This document shows, piece after piece, positions 6,835 through 13,483 of a stretch of DNA of 13,483 nucleotides; position 1 is the stretch's first letter, and every line of letters begins with the position of its first letter. A model generated the notes under the pieces. That model had not been told where the DNA came from, ran no database searches, and saw only the letters and a list, made by a program, of their open reading frames with translations. This DNA is from J061 sp003695725 [NCBI: Candidatus Schekmanbacteria bacterium] (GTDB lineage: Bacteria; Schekmanbacteria; GWA2-38-11): NCBI GenBank assembly GCA_003695725.1, contig RFHX01000035.1:1-13483 (forward strand), written 5' to 3'. Position numbers and translations under genes: made by a program.

Positions 6835-7862
6835 TTCATTCTTGCCTTAAATTGCTTTAAAAATCTCAAGTCGTTTTCATAAAAAAGCCGAATGTCATCT
6901 ATCCCAAATTTAATCATTGCTATTCGCTCGATTCCCATTCCGAAGGCAAAACCGGTGTACTTATTGATATCATAGTTAACGGCTTCGAAGACGTTGGGAT
7001 GCACCATACCACAGCCGAGAATTTCAATCCATCCTGAGTTTTTGCATACTCTACACCCTTTCCCACCACAGATTACGCATTCAACATCAACTTCAGCGCT
7101 TGGCTCAGTAAAAGGGAAAAAACTTGGCCTAAATCTTATGTTTGCATTTTTGCCGAAAAGTTTATGAATGAATACTTCAAGTGTACCCTTCAAATCTGCA
7201 AATGAGACCTCCTCATCAACATAAAATCCTTCTATCTGATGAAACATTGGAGTATGAGATATATCCGCATCCCGCCGAAAAACCTTGCCCGGTGCTAAAA
7301 TCTTTATAGGCGGCTTTTTTTTGAGATATGTCCTAATTTGTACAGGAGATGTATGAGTCCTTAAAAGAATATCATCACTGATATAAAAAGTGTCCTGCAT
7401 ATCTCTTGCCGGATGGTCTGCAGGGATGTTAAGAGCTTCAAAATTATAATAATCTTCTTCAACTTCAGGGCCATCTTCGATTTCAAATCCCATAGTAGCA
7501 AATATATCCATTATCTCACCCATAATGATTGTGACAGGATGAAACGACCCTCTTTGAAATCTTCTTCCCGGCAAAGTAATATCAATAGCAGTCTTTGTCT
7601 CACTTTCCGCTATTTTGCGTTCTTTCAGCTCTTTTATTGTACTTTCAATTTTTTCAGCAAAGAGCTTTTTCAGTTCATTCGCTTTTTTACCGACAGTTCT
7701 CTTCTCGTCGTCTGAAAGTTCTTTCAAGGATTTCAGGACATTTGTGAGCTCGCCTTTTCTTCCGAGATATTTGACTCGCAGAGCTTCTACTTCTTCTACC
7801 TTCTTGAGGGACTTTATTTTCTTTAAGAACTCTTTTTGAAGCTCTTCAAGTTTTTTCTTCAT
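6831..7862 (-). CDS. pheS: Phenylalanine-tRNA ligase alpha subunit
   Basis: Catalytic subunit of PheRS, 343 residues. It has an N-terminal coiled coil (about 1-90), class II motif 2 as FRRDADISHTPMFHQIEG at 195-212 and motif 3 as GFAFGMGIERIAM at 304-316. Four cysteines at 262, 265, 270 and 273 form a CxxC..CxxC knuckle found in many but not all bacterial PheS and likely to bind zinc. Start ATG with AGGAA six bases upstream. It follows rplT after 72 nt in which no convincing terminator is seen, so it likely belongs to the infC operon. Confidence 0.97.
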   Translation of the reverse strand: MKKKLEELQKEFLKKIKSLKKVEEVEALRVKYLGRKGELTNVLKSLKELSDDEKRTVGKKANELKKLFAEKIESTIKELKERKIAESETKTAIDITLPGRRFQRGSFHPVTIIMGEIMDIFATMGFEIEDGPEVEEDYYNFEALNIPADHPARDMQDTFYISDDILLRTHTSPVQIRTYLKKKPPIKILAPGKVFRRDADISHTPMFHQIEGFYVDEEVSFADLKGTLEVFIHKLFGKNANIRFRPSFFPFTEPSAEVDVECVICGGKGCRVCKNSGWIEILGCGMVHPNVFEAVNYDINKYTGFAFGMGIERIAMIKFGIDDIRLFYENDLRFLKQFKARMK

Positions 7863-7934
7863 TTACATTCCTAACAAGGATTGGAATAAAGAATTATCCT
7901 TTTTGGGGAAGATACACTAATGAAAAAGCATCTA

Positions 7935-8291
7935 TTATTGTAATGCAGACTTTGCTGTCTCTGCAATCTTGCTGAATCCTTCAGGGTCATTTACGGCTAT
8001 ATGCGCAAGCATTTTTCTGTTTATGTCAATGTTAGATTTCTTCAGTCCGCAAATCAACCTTCCGTAAGTCAAACCATTTTGTCTGGCAGCTGCATTTATC
8101 CGAATAATCCAGAGGCTTCTAAAATCTCGTTTTTTCCTTCTTCTGTCACGATAAGAAAATTGTAAACTTCTTATTAACTGCTCAGCGGCAACTGAATAGG
8201 CCGTGCTTTTCGTATTCCAATAACCCTTTGTTTGTTTTAATATCTTTTTCCTTCTCCGTCTTGTCTTGAAACCACCTTTCGCTCTTGGCAT
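7935..8291 (-). CDS. rplT: 50S ribosomal protein L20
   Basis: 118 residues, strongly basic, beginning MPRAKGGFKTRRRRKKILKQ and containing the conserved YRDRRRKKRDFRSLWI and RINAAARQNGLTY segments, which is the normal length and sequence pattern for L20. It binds 23S rRNA early in large-subunit assembly. It follows rpmI by 13 nt, and its GGAGA ribosome site lies in that gap. Confidence 0.98.
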   Translation of the reverse strand: MPRAKGGFKTRRRRKKILKQTKGYWNTKSTAYSVAAEQLIRSLQFSYRDRRRKKRDFRSLWIIRINAAARQNGLTYGRLICGLKKSNIDINRKMLAHIAVNDPEGFSKIAETAKSALQ

Positions 8292-8304
8292 ATTTCATTC
8301 TCCA

Positions 8305-8502
8305 TTAACTATAGGGCAGCTGCATCTTAATCTTTTTGGCATCACTTTTCGCTACAGTAGTGCTTTTCCTGAGATTTCTTTTCACTTTTCGAGTCTTCGA
8401 GCTTAGCAAATGGCTTTTATATGCCTTGCCTCTCTTTATCTTACCTGTAGCAGTAACCTTAAATCTCTTTGCTGCCGATTTATTTGTCTTTATCTTTGGC
8501 AT
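8305..8502 (-). CDS. rpmI: 50S ribosomal protein L35
   Basis: 65 residues starting [20 protein letters not shown], with the usual [13 protein letters not shown] centre and a C-terminal KKIKMQLPY, the standard length for L35. The frame is open 20 codons further upstream, but the internal ATG at 8500-8502 is chosen because the protein family begins there and GGAGAA (8511-8516) sits eight bases before it. It lies between infC and rplT, the universal order for these genes. Confidence 0.97.
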   Translation of the reverse strand: MPKIKTNKSAAKRFKVTATGKIKRGKAYKSHLLSSKTRKVKRNLRKSTTVAKSDAKKIKMQLPYS

Positions 8503-8566
8503 TATTAAATTTCTCCAATAGAAAGTTGCTTTTTTATGTATTTTACTGAAAAAGTCAAGCACTAAA

Positions 8567-9118
8567 TCATTGCTTCTTTTTTCCTTTGCCTGCTGGTGCC
8601 AATATCATTATTATGTGCCTTCCTTCTAATTTTGGAGGCTGGTCAATTTCAGCATACTCCTTCAAATCCTCTGCAATACGGTTAAGCATTTCAATGCCTC
8701 TATCAACCAACGTCATTTCTCTGCCATAGAGCACTAATCTTACCTTCGCTTTGTTGCCTTCCTTCAGGAATCGTTCGAGATGTTTCTCTTTGAAATCAAT
8801 ATCATGCTTTTCCGTGCTTAACTTGAATTTAATCTCCTTGACATGGATGATCTTTTGTTTCTTTTTTGCTTCTTGCTGTTTCTTCTTCTGTTGAAAAGCG
8901 TGTTTACCATAATCTATGATTTTGCATACCGGAGGATTTGATTTTGCCGCAACTTCAACAAGGTCGAGACCTTCCTCTTCTGCCATTCTCAGCGCTTCGT
9001 CCGTAGGAAGTATCCCAATTTGCTCTCCACTCGATGAAATCACCCTTACCTCTTTTGCTGTTATTTCATCATTTATTCTAACATGGTCCCGACTTTTTCC
9101 TCTCTTGAACCTTTTTAT
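8567..9118 (-). CDS. infC: Translation initiation factor IF-3, probably starting at AUA
   Basis: IF3 keeps the 30S subunit free and checks the start codon. The N domain has [15 protein letters not shown] and [17 protein letters not shown], then [14 protein letters not shown]; a lysine/glutamine-rich linker leads to the C domain with [20 protein letters not shown] and a [10 protein letters not shown] end. From this start it is 183 residues. A GTG at 9125-9127 also opens the frame, but the strong ribosome site GGAGGT (9131-9126) overlaps that GTG. The in-frame codon eight bases after the site is ATA (9118-9116). infC genes are known for rare starts such as AUU in E. coli, used for self-regulation by IF3, so AUA here is a reasonable inference. 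If GTG were used the protein would gain three residues. Confidence 0.93.
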   Translation of the reverse strand: MKRFKRGKSRDHVRINDEITAKEVRVISSSGEQIGILPTDEALRMAEEEGLDLVEVAAKSNPPVCKIIDYGKHAFQQKKKQQEAKKKQKIIHVKEIKFKLSTEKHDIDFKEKHLERFLKEGNKAKVRLVLYGREMTLVDRGIEMLNRIAEDLKEYAEIDQPPKLEGRHIIMILAPAGKGKKKQ

Positions 9119-9123
9119 AACTT

Positions 9124-9131
9124 TCACCTCC
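9124..9131 (-). promoter_or_regulatory. infC ribosome binding site pointing to an ATA start
   Basis: The minus strand reads GGAGGTGA, eight bases complementary to the 16S rRNA 3' end. It directly abuts and overlaps the GTG at 9127, leaving no room for that codon to be used. Counting on from the core, the in-frame ATA at 9118 is at normal spacing. The site begins just after the thrS stop (9135-9137). Confidence 0.6.
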
Positions 9132-9134
9132 CTT

Positions 9135-11057
9135 TTATTCCGGTTTTAGCTTTTTTTCTTCAATATCTTCCTTTATTCTTTTCAAAAACTCCTCAATTGA
9201 AATAGTCCCGGGATTAATACCTCCTCTCAACCTTAGGGAAAGATTTCTCTCTTCCATTTCTTTCTTTCCCAAAATAAGCATATAAGGAACCTTCGAAAGT
9301 TGAGCTTCTCTGATTTTAAACGAAATTTTCTCATTTCTTAAATCTGTTTTACATCTTATCTCATTTTCTTTGAGAATTGATTCAATTTCCTTTGCATAAT
9401 CATTTACAGCTTCCGTAATTGTCATAATCACAACCTGAACTGGCGAAAGCCATGTGGGAAACGCTCCTGCAAAGTGCTCAATAAGCACCCCCATAAACCT
9501 TTCCATTGCCCCTAAAATTACCCTATGGAGCATTGCCGGCCTTTTGTGAGAGCCATCGCTTGCCACATATGTGAGATCGAATCTTTCAGGCAAAGTAAAA
9601 TCGCATTGTATCGTCGCGCACTGCCATGACCTTCCAAGGGCATCTTTCAACTTAATATCAATTTTAGGTCCGTAAAAAGCGCCGTCTCCCTCATTTATGT
9701 CATATCTCAAATTTCTCGACTTCAAAGCCCCTTCCAATGCATTCGTTGCTTTTTCCCATGCTTCATCTGAACCAATTGATTTTTCAGGCCTTGTACTAAG
9801 TTCTATATCGTATTCAAATCCAAATATTCCCATAACATAATTAACAAAGTCAATTATAGAGAGAATCTCATCCTGAAGCTGTTCAGGCATACAAAGAATG
9901 TGCGCATCGTCCTGAGTAAATCCTCTCACTCTCATAAGCCCGTGCAGGACGCCGGAGCGTTCGTGTCTATGGACTGTACCTAATTCAAACAACCTCAGTG
10001 GAAGGTCTCTATAGCTTCTAAGCTTGGATTTGTAAACGAGCATATGAGATATGCAGTTCATAGGTTTTATGCCATATTCTTGTTCATCAACTTTCGTAAA
10101 ATACATCATATCTCTGTAATTGTCGAAATGACCAGATTTTTTCCAAACATCCATCTTCAATATTTGTGGACCAATAACTATGTCATAACCGCGCTTCAAA
10201 TGTTCTTTCTTCTCAAAATCTTCAAGGATTGTCCTCAAAAGAGCGCCGTTTGGAAGATAAATTACAAGCCCTGCCCCAACTTCATCATTGATAGTAAAAA
10301 GGTCTAATTCCTTGCCAAGCTTTCGATGGTCCCTTTTTTTTGCTTCTTCCAAAAAGGAAAGATACTTCTTGAGCGCCTCTTTCGTAGGGAAAACAGTGCC
10401 GTATATTCTTTGAAGCATTTTGTTTTTTTCATCACCACGCCAATATGCACCTGCCGTATTGAGTAGCTTGAAAAATTTGACTTTAGATGTATTGGGAATG
10501 TGAGGTCCTCTGCATAAATCGACAAAACTTCCCTGTTCATACATTGTTACGGTCTCATCTTCCATATCCTCCAAAAGCTCAACCTTATAGGTCTCACCTT
10601 TCTTTCTAAAGAAATCAATTGCCTCTTTTCGATTCACTACTTTTCTCGAAAAGGGAGTATTTGATGAAACAATCTTCTTCATTCTCTCTTCAATCTTATT
10701 CAAATCCTCAGGTGTGAAGCTCTCGTCTCTGTCAAAATCGTAATAGAAACCGTTTTCGATTGCCGGACCTATTGCAACTTTTGTCCCGGGAAAAAGCTCT
10801 GTGACTGCCTGCGCCATTATATGAGAAGTGCTATGCCTCAAAATTTCTATGCCTTCTTCTGAATCGGCCTCTACGATTTCTATAGTGCAGTCTTCTTGAG
10901 GTGCAAAACTCAAATCTCGAAGAATGCCATCGATCTTGCAGGCAACTGCATTTTTCCTTGAAGGGGATTTAGCTTCTGAAAGGATTTCTTCAACTGTCTT
11001 TCCCAAGGGAACTTTTACTCTGCCGCCATCGATAAAAGAAATTTCAATCTCACTCAT
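9135..11057 (-). CDS. thrS: Threonine-tRNA ligase
   Basis: Class II synthetase that charges tRNA-Thr and removes mis-attached serine. All parts of the 640-residue enzyme are visible: TGS domain (1-65); editing domain with HxxxH at 75-79 and CxxxH at 182-186, the same spacing as E. coli; catalytic core with zinc ligands Cys335, His386 and His511 and motif 2 in [17 protein letters not shown]; and the C-terminal anticodon-binding domain from about 540. The ATG at 11057 has only weak purine content before it. It overlaps the stop of a ten-codon leader frame as ATGA. No T-box can be present because only 58 nt separate it from the tRNA-Val gene, with which it is probably co-transcribed. Confidence 0.97.
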   Translation of the reverse strand: MSEIEISFIDGGRVKVPLGKTVEEILSEAKSPSRKNAVACKIDGILRDLSFAPQEDCTIEIVEADSEEGIEILRHSTSHIMAQAVTELFPGTKVAIGPAIENGFYYDFDRDESFTPEDLNKIEERMKKIVSSNTPFSRKVVNRKEAIDFFRKKGETYKVELLEDMEDETVTMYEQGSFVDLCRGPHIPNTSKVKFFKLLNTAGAYWRGDEKNKMLQRIYGTVFPTKEALKKYLSFLEEAKKRDHRKLGKELDLFTINDEVGAGLVIYLPNGALLRTILEDFEKKEHLKRGYDIVIGPQILKMDVWKKSGHFDNYRDMMYFTKVDEQEYGIKPMNCISHMLVYKSKLRSYRDLPLRLFELGTVHRHERSGVLHGLMRVRGFTQDDAHILCMPEQLQDEILSIIDFVNYVMGIFGFEYDIELSTRPEKSIGSDEAWEKATNALEGALKSRNLRYDINEGDGAFYGPKIDIKLKDALGRSWQCATIQCDFTLPERFDLTYVASDGSHKRPAMLHRVILGAMERFMGVLIEHFAGAFPTWLSPVQVVIMTITEAVNDYAKEIESILKENEIRCKTDLRNEKISFKIREAQLSKVPYMLILGKKEMEERNLSLRLRGGINPGTISIEEFLKRIKEDIEEKKLKPE

Positions 11058-11086
11058 ATATTCAATACCGCTTTCTTTTCTCTCAT
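11054..11086 (-). CDS. Possible ten-codon leader frame coupled to thrS
   Basis: ATG at 11086-11084 encodes [10 protein letters not shown] and ends in TGA at 11056-11054, whose first two bases are part of the thrS ATG (ATGA overlap). AAGGGAG (11095-11089) stands just before it, though the spacing is tight. Since thrS itself has no good ribosome site, ribosomes ending here could re-initiate on thrS. There are no threonine codons, so classical attenuation is not suggested. Chance cannot be excluded for so short a frame. Confidence 0.3.
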   Translation of the reverse strand: MREKKAVLNI

Positions 11087-11115
11087 TTCTCCCTTGGAAT
11101 TATTTAAAGTCGTCT

Positions 11116-11187
11116 TAGGCACGAGGGGTTTCGAACCCCTGACCTCTGCCGCGTCAAGGCAGCGCTCTCCCGCTGAGCTACGTGCCT
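11116..11187 (-). tRNA. tRNA-Val(GAC)
   Basis: The minus strand folds into a complete cloverleaf of 72 nt without encoded CCA: acceptor AGGCACG/CGTGCCT (7 bp, perfect), D arm GCTC AGCGGGA GAGC, anticodon stem CTGCC/GGCAG with loop TTGACGC, variable loop AGGTC, T arm AGGGG TTCGAAA CCCCT, and discriminator A. The anticodon is GAC, valine; position 37 is G. A promoter lies 13 nt upstream and no terminator is seen before thrS. Confidence 0.96.
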
Positions 11188-11200
11188 TTATTTTGAAAAC

Positions 11201-11229
11201 TTTATACAAAAGATAGTTTGAATTGTCTA
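11201..11229 (-). promoter_or_regulatory. Sigma70-type promoter for tRNA-Val and the thrS operon
   Basis: On the minus strand TAGACA (11229-11224) and TATAAA (11206-11201) are separated by exactly 17 nt; each box is one base off consensus. The -10 box ends 13 nt before the mature tRNA 5' end, so the primary transcript would have a short leader removed by RNase P. The rest of the gap 11188-11322 is AT-rich, with only weak overlapping repeats of TCTAA/TTAGA near 11284-11317 and no clear terminator. Confidence 0.65.
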
Positions 11230-11322
11230 TAATTTTTTAATCTCTTCCTAAATATGTGAATTTTCCCATTCTTTTTTCATAATTCTAAAAGCACCTTAGA
11301 CTATGCAATGAATCTAAACTTA

Positions 11323-12591
11323 TTATCTTTGGTCAGTTATTTTTTCTATTTCTCTTTCAACAAATTTTTCATAGGCACCTGAAATGGATGAAATAAATTC
11401 ATCAATCTTTTCAGCGCCGCCCTGTTTGACAGTTTCATGAGGCCAATTTTTCATAGATTCAAACTTCTCAGCCCATCCAAGAAAATCGATAGTCGACTTG
11501 AAATCAATGGCATCTGGCTTGTCCTTTTCAATTCCTTTAAAAATCGAAATATATGTTTCTGTCAATGCTGATATTTGCGCCTCAAGAGCATTTATTGGAA
11601 GACTGATTGCTGCAACTCCTAATTTATCCATTTCATCGATTGTAATCGGGTCTTTTGTTTTCCCTCCTTTCAATGCATTAAAATTGACAGGCCCCTTTGT
11701 TTCTTTAGTAAGGATTTCAATGACCTCCCTTTGGCTGTATCCTTCAAAGGGTTTAACAGCTTCATAAAAAATCATATCAGCTCCTGCTTCGAGGTAGCTA
11801 TTGCCTCTATCCAACGCATCATCAATTGCCGCCTGTCCGCTCTGATATTCATACACGCCGAATATATCAGTTCTTGCATTAATCACGACATCACCGTAAT
11901 CATCCTTCAATTTGTCTCTTATTGCAGCTGCATTTTCAATTTTTTTGATCATACTTTCCTTCGGGAGAATAACCTTTCCACCCCCTATTCTCCCTTCGAT
12001 ATAAATCTTCTCAGTGCCAATATGACCACAGGATTTTAGAAAATAAATCGGCGGCTTCGACCGTTTCAGATATTTGAGGTTGGCAGATGGATAATCTTTT
12101 TTCAATTTTTCCACTATATCCCTCATTGAATCCGGATTTATCACATATTGCTGGTCCTCGATATTGAAAGCGCAAATTCCTGCTTTTATGATTTGCTCTA
12201 CTATTGTTGGCTCTTCATCAGGTGCACAATAAGCATGGTCTATATCTGCCATTACAAATAAATCCTCTGACACATTTTTTACAGAATTGAGGATTTCAAT
12301 GCTCCCATTCACTATTTCTTCGACGCCAATTTCACCTGTGTCGGGAAGCATTTTTCTTGAGGCAGCAAGACCAAAACCGGAAATCTGCACTGCCCATGGA
12401 TTTTCAATGGGATTCCCATAAATCTTAAGTGCTATGCGAGATGCAATGCTAGCTGAAATAGGGTCATGAACACCTGCCGCTACAAGTATATTTCTTTTTC
12501 TGTTGCTTATTCTTCTTCCTCTTGAACTGTATGCATCTTTCAAAATTTTTTTTAATTTGTCGGCAAGAGAATCATTTTCCTGGTTATCCAT
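11323..12591 (-). CDS. Isocitrate lyase/PEP mutase superfamily enzyme, substrate unknown
   Basis: A 422-residue member of the superfamily that makes or breaks C-C or C-P bonds next to carboxylates, using Mg2+. The N-terminal VAAGVHDPISASIASRIA and ISGFGLAAS are typical of the PEP mutase/methylisocitrate lyase barrel. Metal-site residues ADID are at 115-118, NIEDQ at 143-147 and NARTD at 238-242. The catalytic-loop cysteine is kept in KSCGH (186-190), pointing to lyase rather than mutase chemistry, but Ser replaces the usual Lys/Arg before Cys, and about 13 residues are inserted between CGH and GGKVILP. It is longer than PrpB (about 290) and near the shortest isocitrate lyases, yet lacks most ICL signatures. 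Start ATG follows the membrane-protein gene by 4 nt, with AGAGGAG overlapping that stop, so the two are probably one operon. Confidence 0.85.
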   Translation of the reverse strand: MDNQENDSLADKLKKILKDAYSSRGRRISNRKRNILVAAGVHDPISASIASRIALKIYGNPIENPWAVQISGFGLAASRKMLPDTGEIGVEEIVNGSIEILNSVKNVSEDLFVMADIDHAYCAPDEEPTIVEQIIKAGICAFNIEDQQYVINPDSMRDIVEKLKKDYPSANLKYLKRSKPPIYFLKSCGHIGTEKIYIEGRIGGGKVILPKESMIKKIENAAAIRDKLKDDYGDVVINARTDIFGVYEYQSGQAAIDDALDRGNSYLEAGADMIFYEAVKPFEGYSQREVIEILTKETKGPVNFNALKGGKTKDPITIDEMDKLGVAAISLPINALEAQISALTETYISIFKGIEKDKPDAIDFKSTIDFLGWAEKFESMKNWPHETVKQGGAEKIDEFISSISGAYEKFVEREIEKITDQR

Positions 12592-12595
12592 TTGC

Positions 12596-13021
12596 TTACT
12601 CCTCTTTTTTGTTAGAAATATTTTCCCTTTCCTCGAAGATAATCTTGATTTCAGGTCTATATATATACTGCAGTATGAGATAATAGATTACCAAGTCAAC
12701 AAGAATAATTAGCCCGTCCTCATTTAAATTTAATTTCTTTACTCCAAAAAATCCATAGTCTGCAATGTAATACAAGATAGAAAGGATAAAATCAAAAACC
12801 ACGAGACGCGGCGCCCAAGGTTTCAATTTGATGAATCCATATCCGATTAAAAAGCCGAGAATGGAGAGAAGGAGCGACAATGAGGGATATTTAAATAAGA
12901 GTGTTTCCCTATTCATTCCGGGCTCATATGGAGACAAAAAGAAAATAAAAGCAATGAATGAGTTGTATAAATAGAATGCCGCAATAACGGTTAGCCAAAA
13001 TGTGCCGCTTTTTTTTGTCAT
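12596..13021 (-). CDS. Small integral membrane protein, function unknown
   Basis: 141 residues from the ATG at 13019-13021. This start is preferred over an in-frame ATG 23 codons upstream (13088-13090) because it overlaps the comF stop as ATGA and has GAGGCGG (13033-13027) five bases before it, while the upstream extension lies wholly inside comF. Four hydrophobic helices are visible at about 7-30, 45-65, 72-92 and 102-121, with a charged C-terminal tail (EERENISNKKEE) probably in the cytoplasm. The second and third helices are joined by IKLKPWAPRLVV, a turn common in small uncharacterised membrane proteins. No family can be named. Coupling to comF and the lyase-like gene suggests co-expression only. 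Confidence 0.75.
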   Translation of the reverse strand: MTKKSGTFWLTVIAAFYLYNSFIAFIFFLSPYEPGMNRETLLFKYPSLSLLLSILGFLIGYGFIKLKPWAPRLVVFDFILSILYYIADYGFFGVKKLNLNEDGLIILVDLVIYYLILQYIYRPEIKIIFEERENISNKKEE

Positions 13022-13483
13022 AAATGCCGCCTCGATATTGTGAAAAGTGCCAATTCCCTTGCACCTGCCTTTTTCAAGATATTGCCGCATTCTTCTGATG
13101 TTGCACCTGTGGTAAAAACATCATCAACAAGAAGAATCTTTTTATATTTTAAACATTCTTTCGACTTTTTACGCAATGCAAAAACACCTTTTATATTCTT
13201 TCTTCTCTCCTTTTTATTGAGCCCTACCTGTTGTTTAGTGTTTTTTATCCGCCTTATGCCTGTATAGATTTTTGTTTTTAGAAATTTGGATATTTCTTCT
13301 GCAATTATATATGATTGGTTGTATCCTCTCTTCCACTCCCGATAGGGATGAAGAGGTATGAAGGTAACAATATCCGGAGAAAAGTCTTCAATATTTTTTC
13401 CATATCGCTTTAAGTATTCCCTGATAATTTCTCTGCCTAATCCAGTTTTTCCTTTATATTTAAACTGATGCACCGCCTCTTGG
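13018..13483 (-). CDS. comF: ComF-family phosphoribosyltransferase-like protein, 5' end outside window
   Basis: The C-terminal 155 codons are present; the frame stays open to the window edge. A GTG at 13471-13473 could be mistaken for a start, but the residues around it (QEAVHQFKYKGK) match the family's conserved internal segment before the PRTase core, so the N-terminal zinc-finger part lies beyond the edge. Visible motifs are FIPLHPYREWKRGYNQS, the NTKQQVGLNKKERRKNIKG segment typical of ComF/GntX, and the PRPP-binding loop ILLVDDVFTTGATSEEC. In competent bacteria ComF helps DNA uptake; in others the role is unclear. It overlaps the following membrane-protein gene as ATGA. Confidence 0.92.
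   Translation of the reverse strand, partial: QEAVHQFKYKGKTGLGREIIREYLKRYGKNIEDFSPDIVTFIPLHPYREWKRGYNQSYIIAEEISKFLKTKIYTGIRRIKNTKQQVGLNKKERRKNIKGVFALRKKSKECLKYKKILLVDDVFTTGATSEECGNILKKAGARELALFTISRRHL

Noticed and set aside
7867-7887. Short hairpins (TCCT/AGGA, ATTCC/GGAAT) before pheS as a regulator
   Set aside because: Stems of 4-5 bp only; not enough to claim a leader structure or terminator.
8549-8559. TTGACT-type box between infC and rpmI as an internal promoter
   Set aside because: No -10 box at a proper distance; the nearest TAAAAT is only about 7 nt away.
10304-10540. 78-codon frame on the minus strand inside thrS
   Set aside because: Lies wholly within thrS in another frame and has no recognisable protein features.
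13471-13473. GTG as the comF start codon
   Set aside because: It falls inside a conserved family segment and the frame stays open to the window edge, so the gene is cut by the window.

Overview
The window looks like a chromosomal stretch of a moderately AT-rich bacterium (by eye about 36-40% GC over most of it) with a deltaproteobacteria-like gene order. The order tRNA-Val, thrS, infC, rpmI, rplT, pheS, pheT, zapB-like, zapA, fau (5-formyl-THF cyclo-ligase), rny is a housekeeping block known from Geobacter-like deltaproteobacteria and related uncultured phyla. An MglA-type GTPase converges on it. The exact phylum cannot be fixed from the sequence alone.

Layout. Positions 3-380 (+) hold the C-terminal part of a DUF3800-family protein, cut by the window edge. 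It has only about 20% GC and seems to end early. A candidate promoter then leads into an MglA-like small GTPase (424-1209, +). Everything after that is on the minus strand. Read in transcription order from the right edge: a 5'-truncated comF, a small four-helix membrane protein (ATGA overlap with comF), and an isocitrate lyase/PEP mutase superfamily enzyme (4-nt gap). A good sigma70-type promoter (11201-11229) follows, then tRNA-Val(GAC) and the translation operon thrS-infC-rpmI-rplT-pheS-pheT. A second promoter-like site (4342-4369) lies after pheT and leads into zapB-like, zapA, fau and rny.

The translation operon encodes two aminoacyl-tRNA synthetases, IF3 and ribosomal proteins L35 and L20. 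Its start signals are unusual. infC appears to begin at AUA behind a near-perfect Shine-Dalgarno. thrS has no clear ribosome site of its own and is overlapped (ATGA) by a ten-codon leader frame. pheT overlaps pheS by ATGA. rny starts at TTG; fau and zapA start at GTG.

The least expected structure lies between zapA and fau (3407-3689), where many proteobacteria carry 6S RNA. This spacer is almost wholly an imperfect inverted repeat. Outer arms of about 54 nt (3418-3471 and 3634-3688) and inner arms of 14 nt (3513-3526 and 3593-3606) would fold the minus-strand RNA into a long rod. The inner stem buries the ribosome site and start of a 38-codon frame. One end of the outer stem shares bases with a hairpin that covers the start codon of fau. 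It could be a MITE-like insertion, a structured RNA, or both; no family is recognised.

No CRISPR array, rRNA, transposase gene or clear intrinsic terminator was seen.
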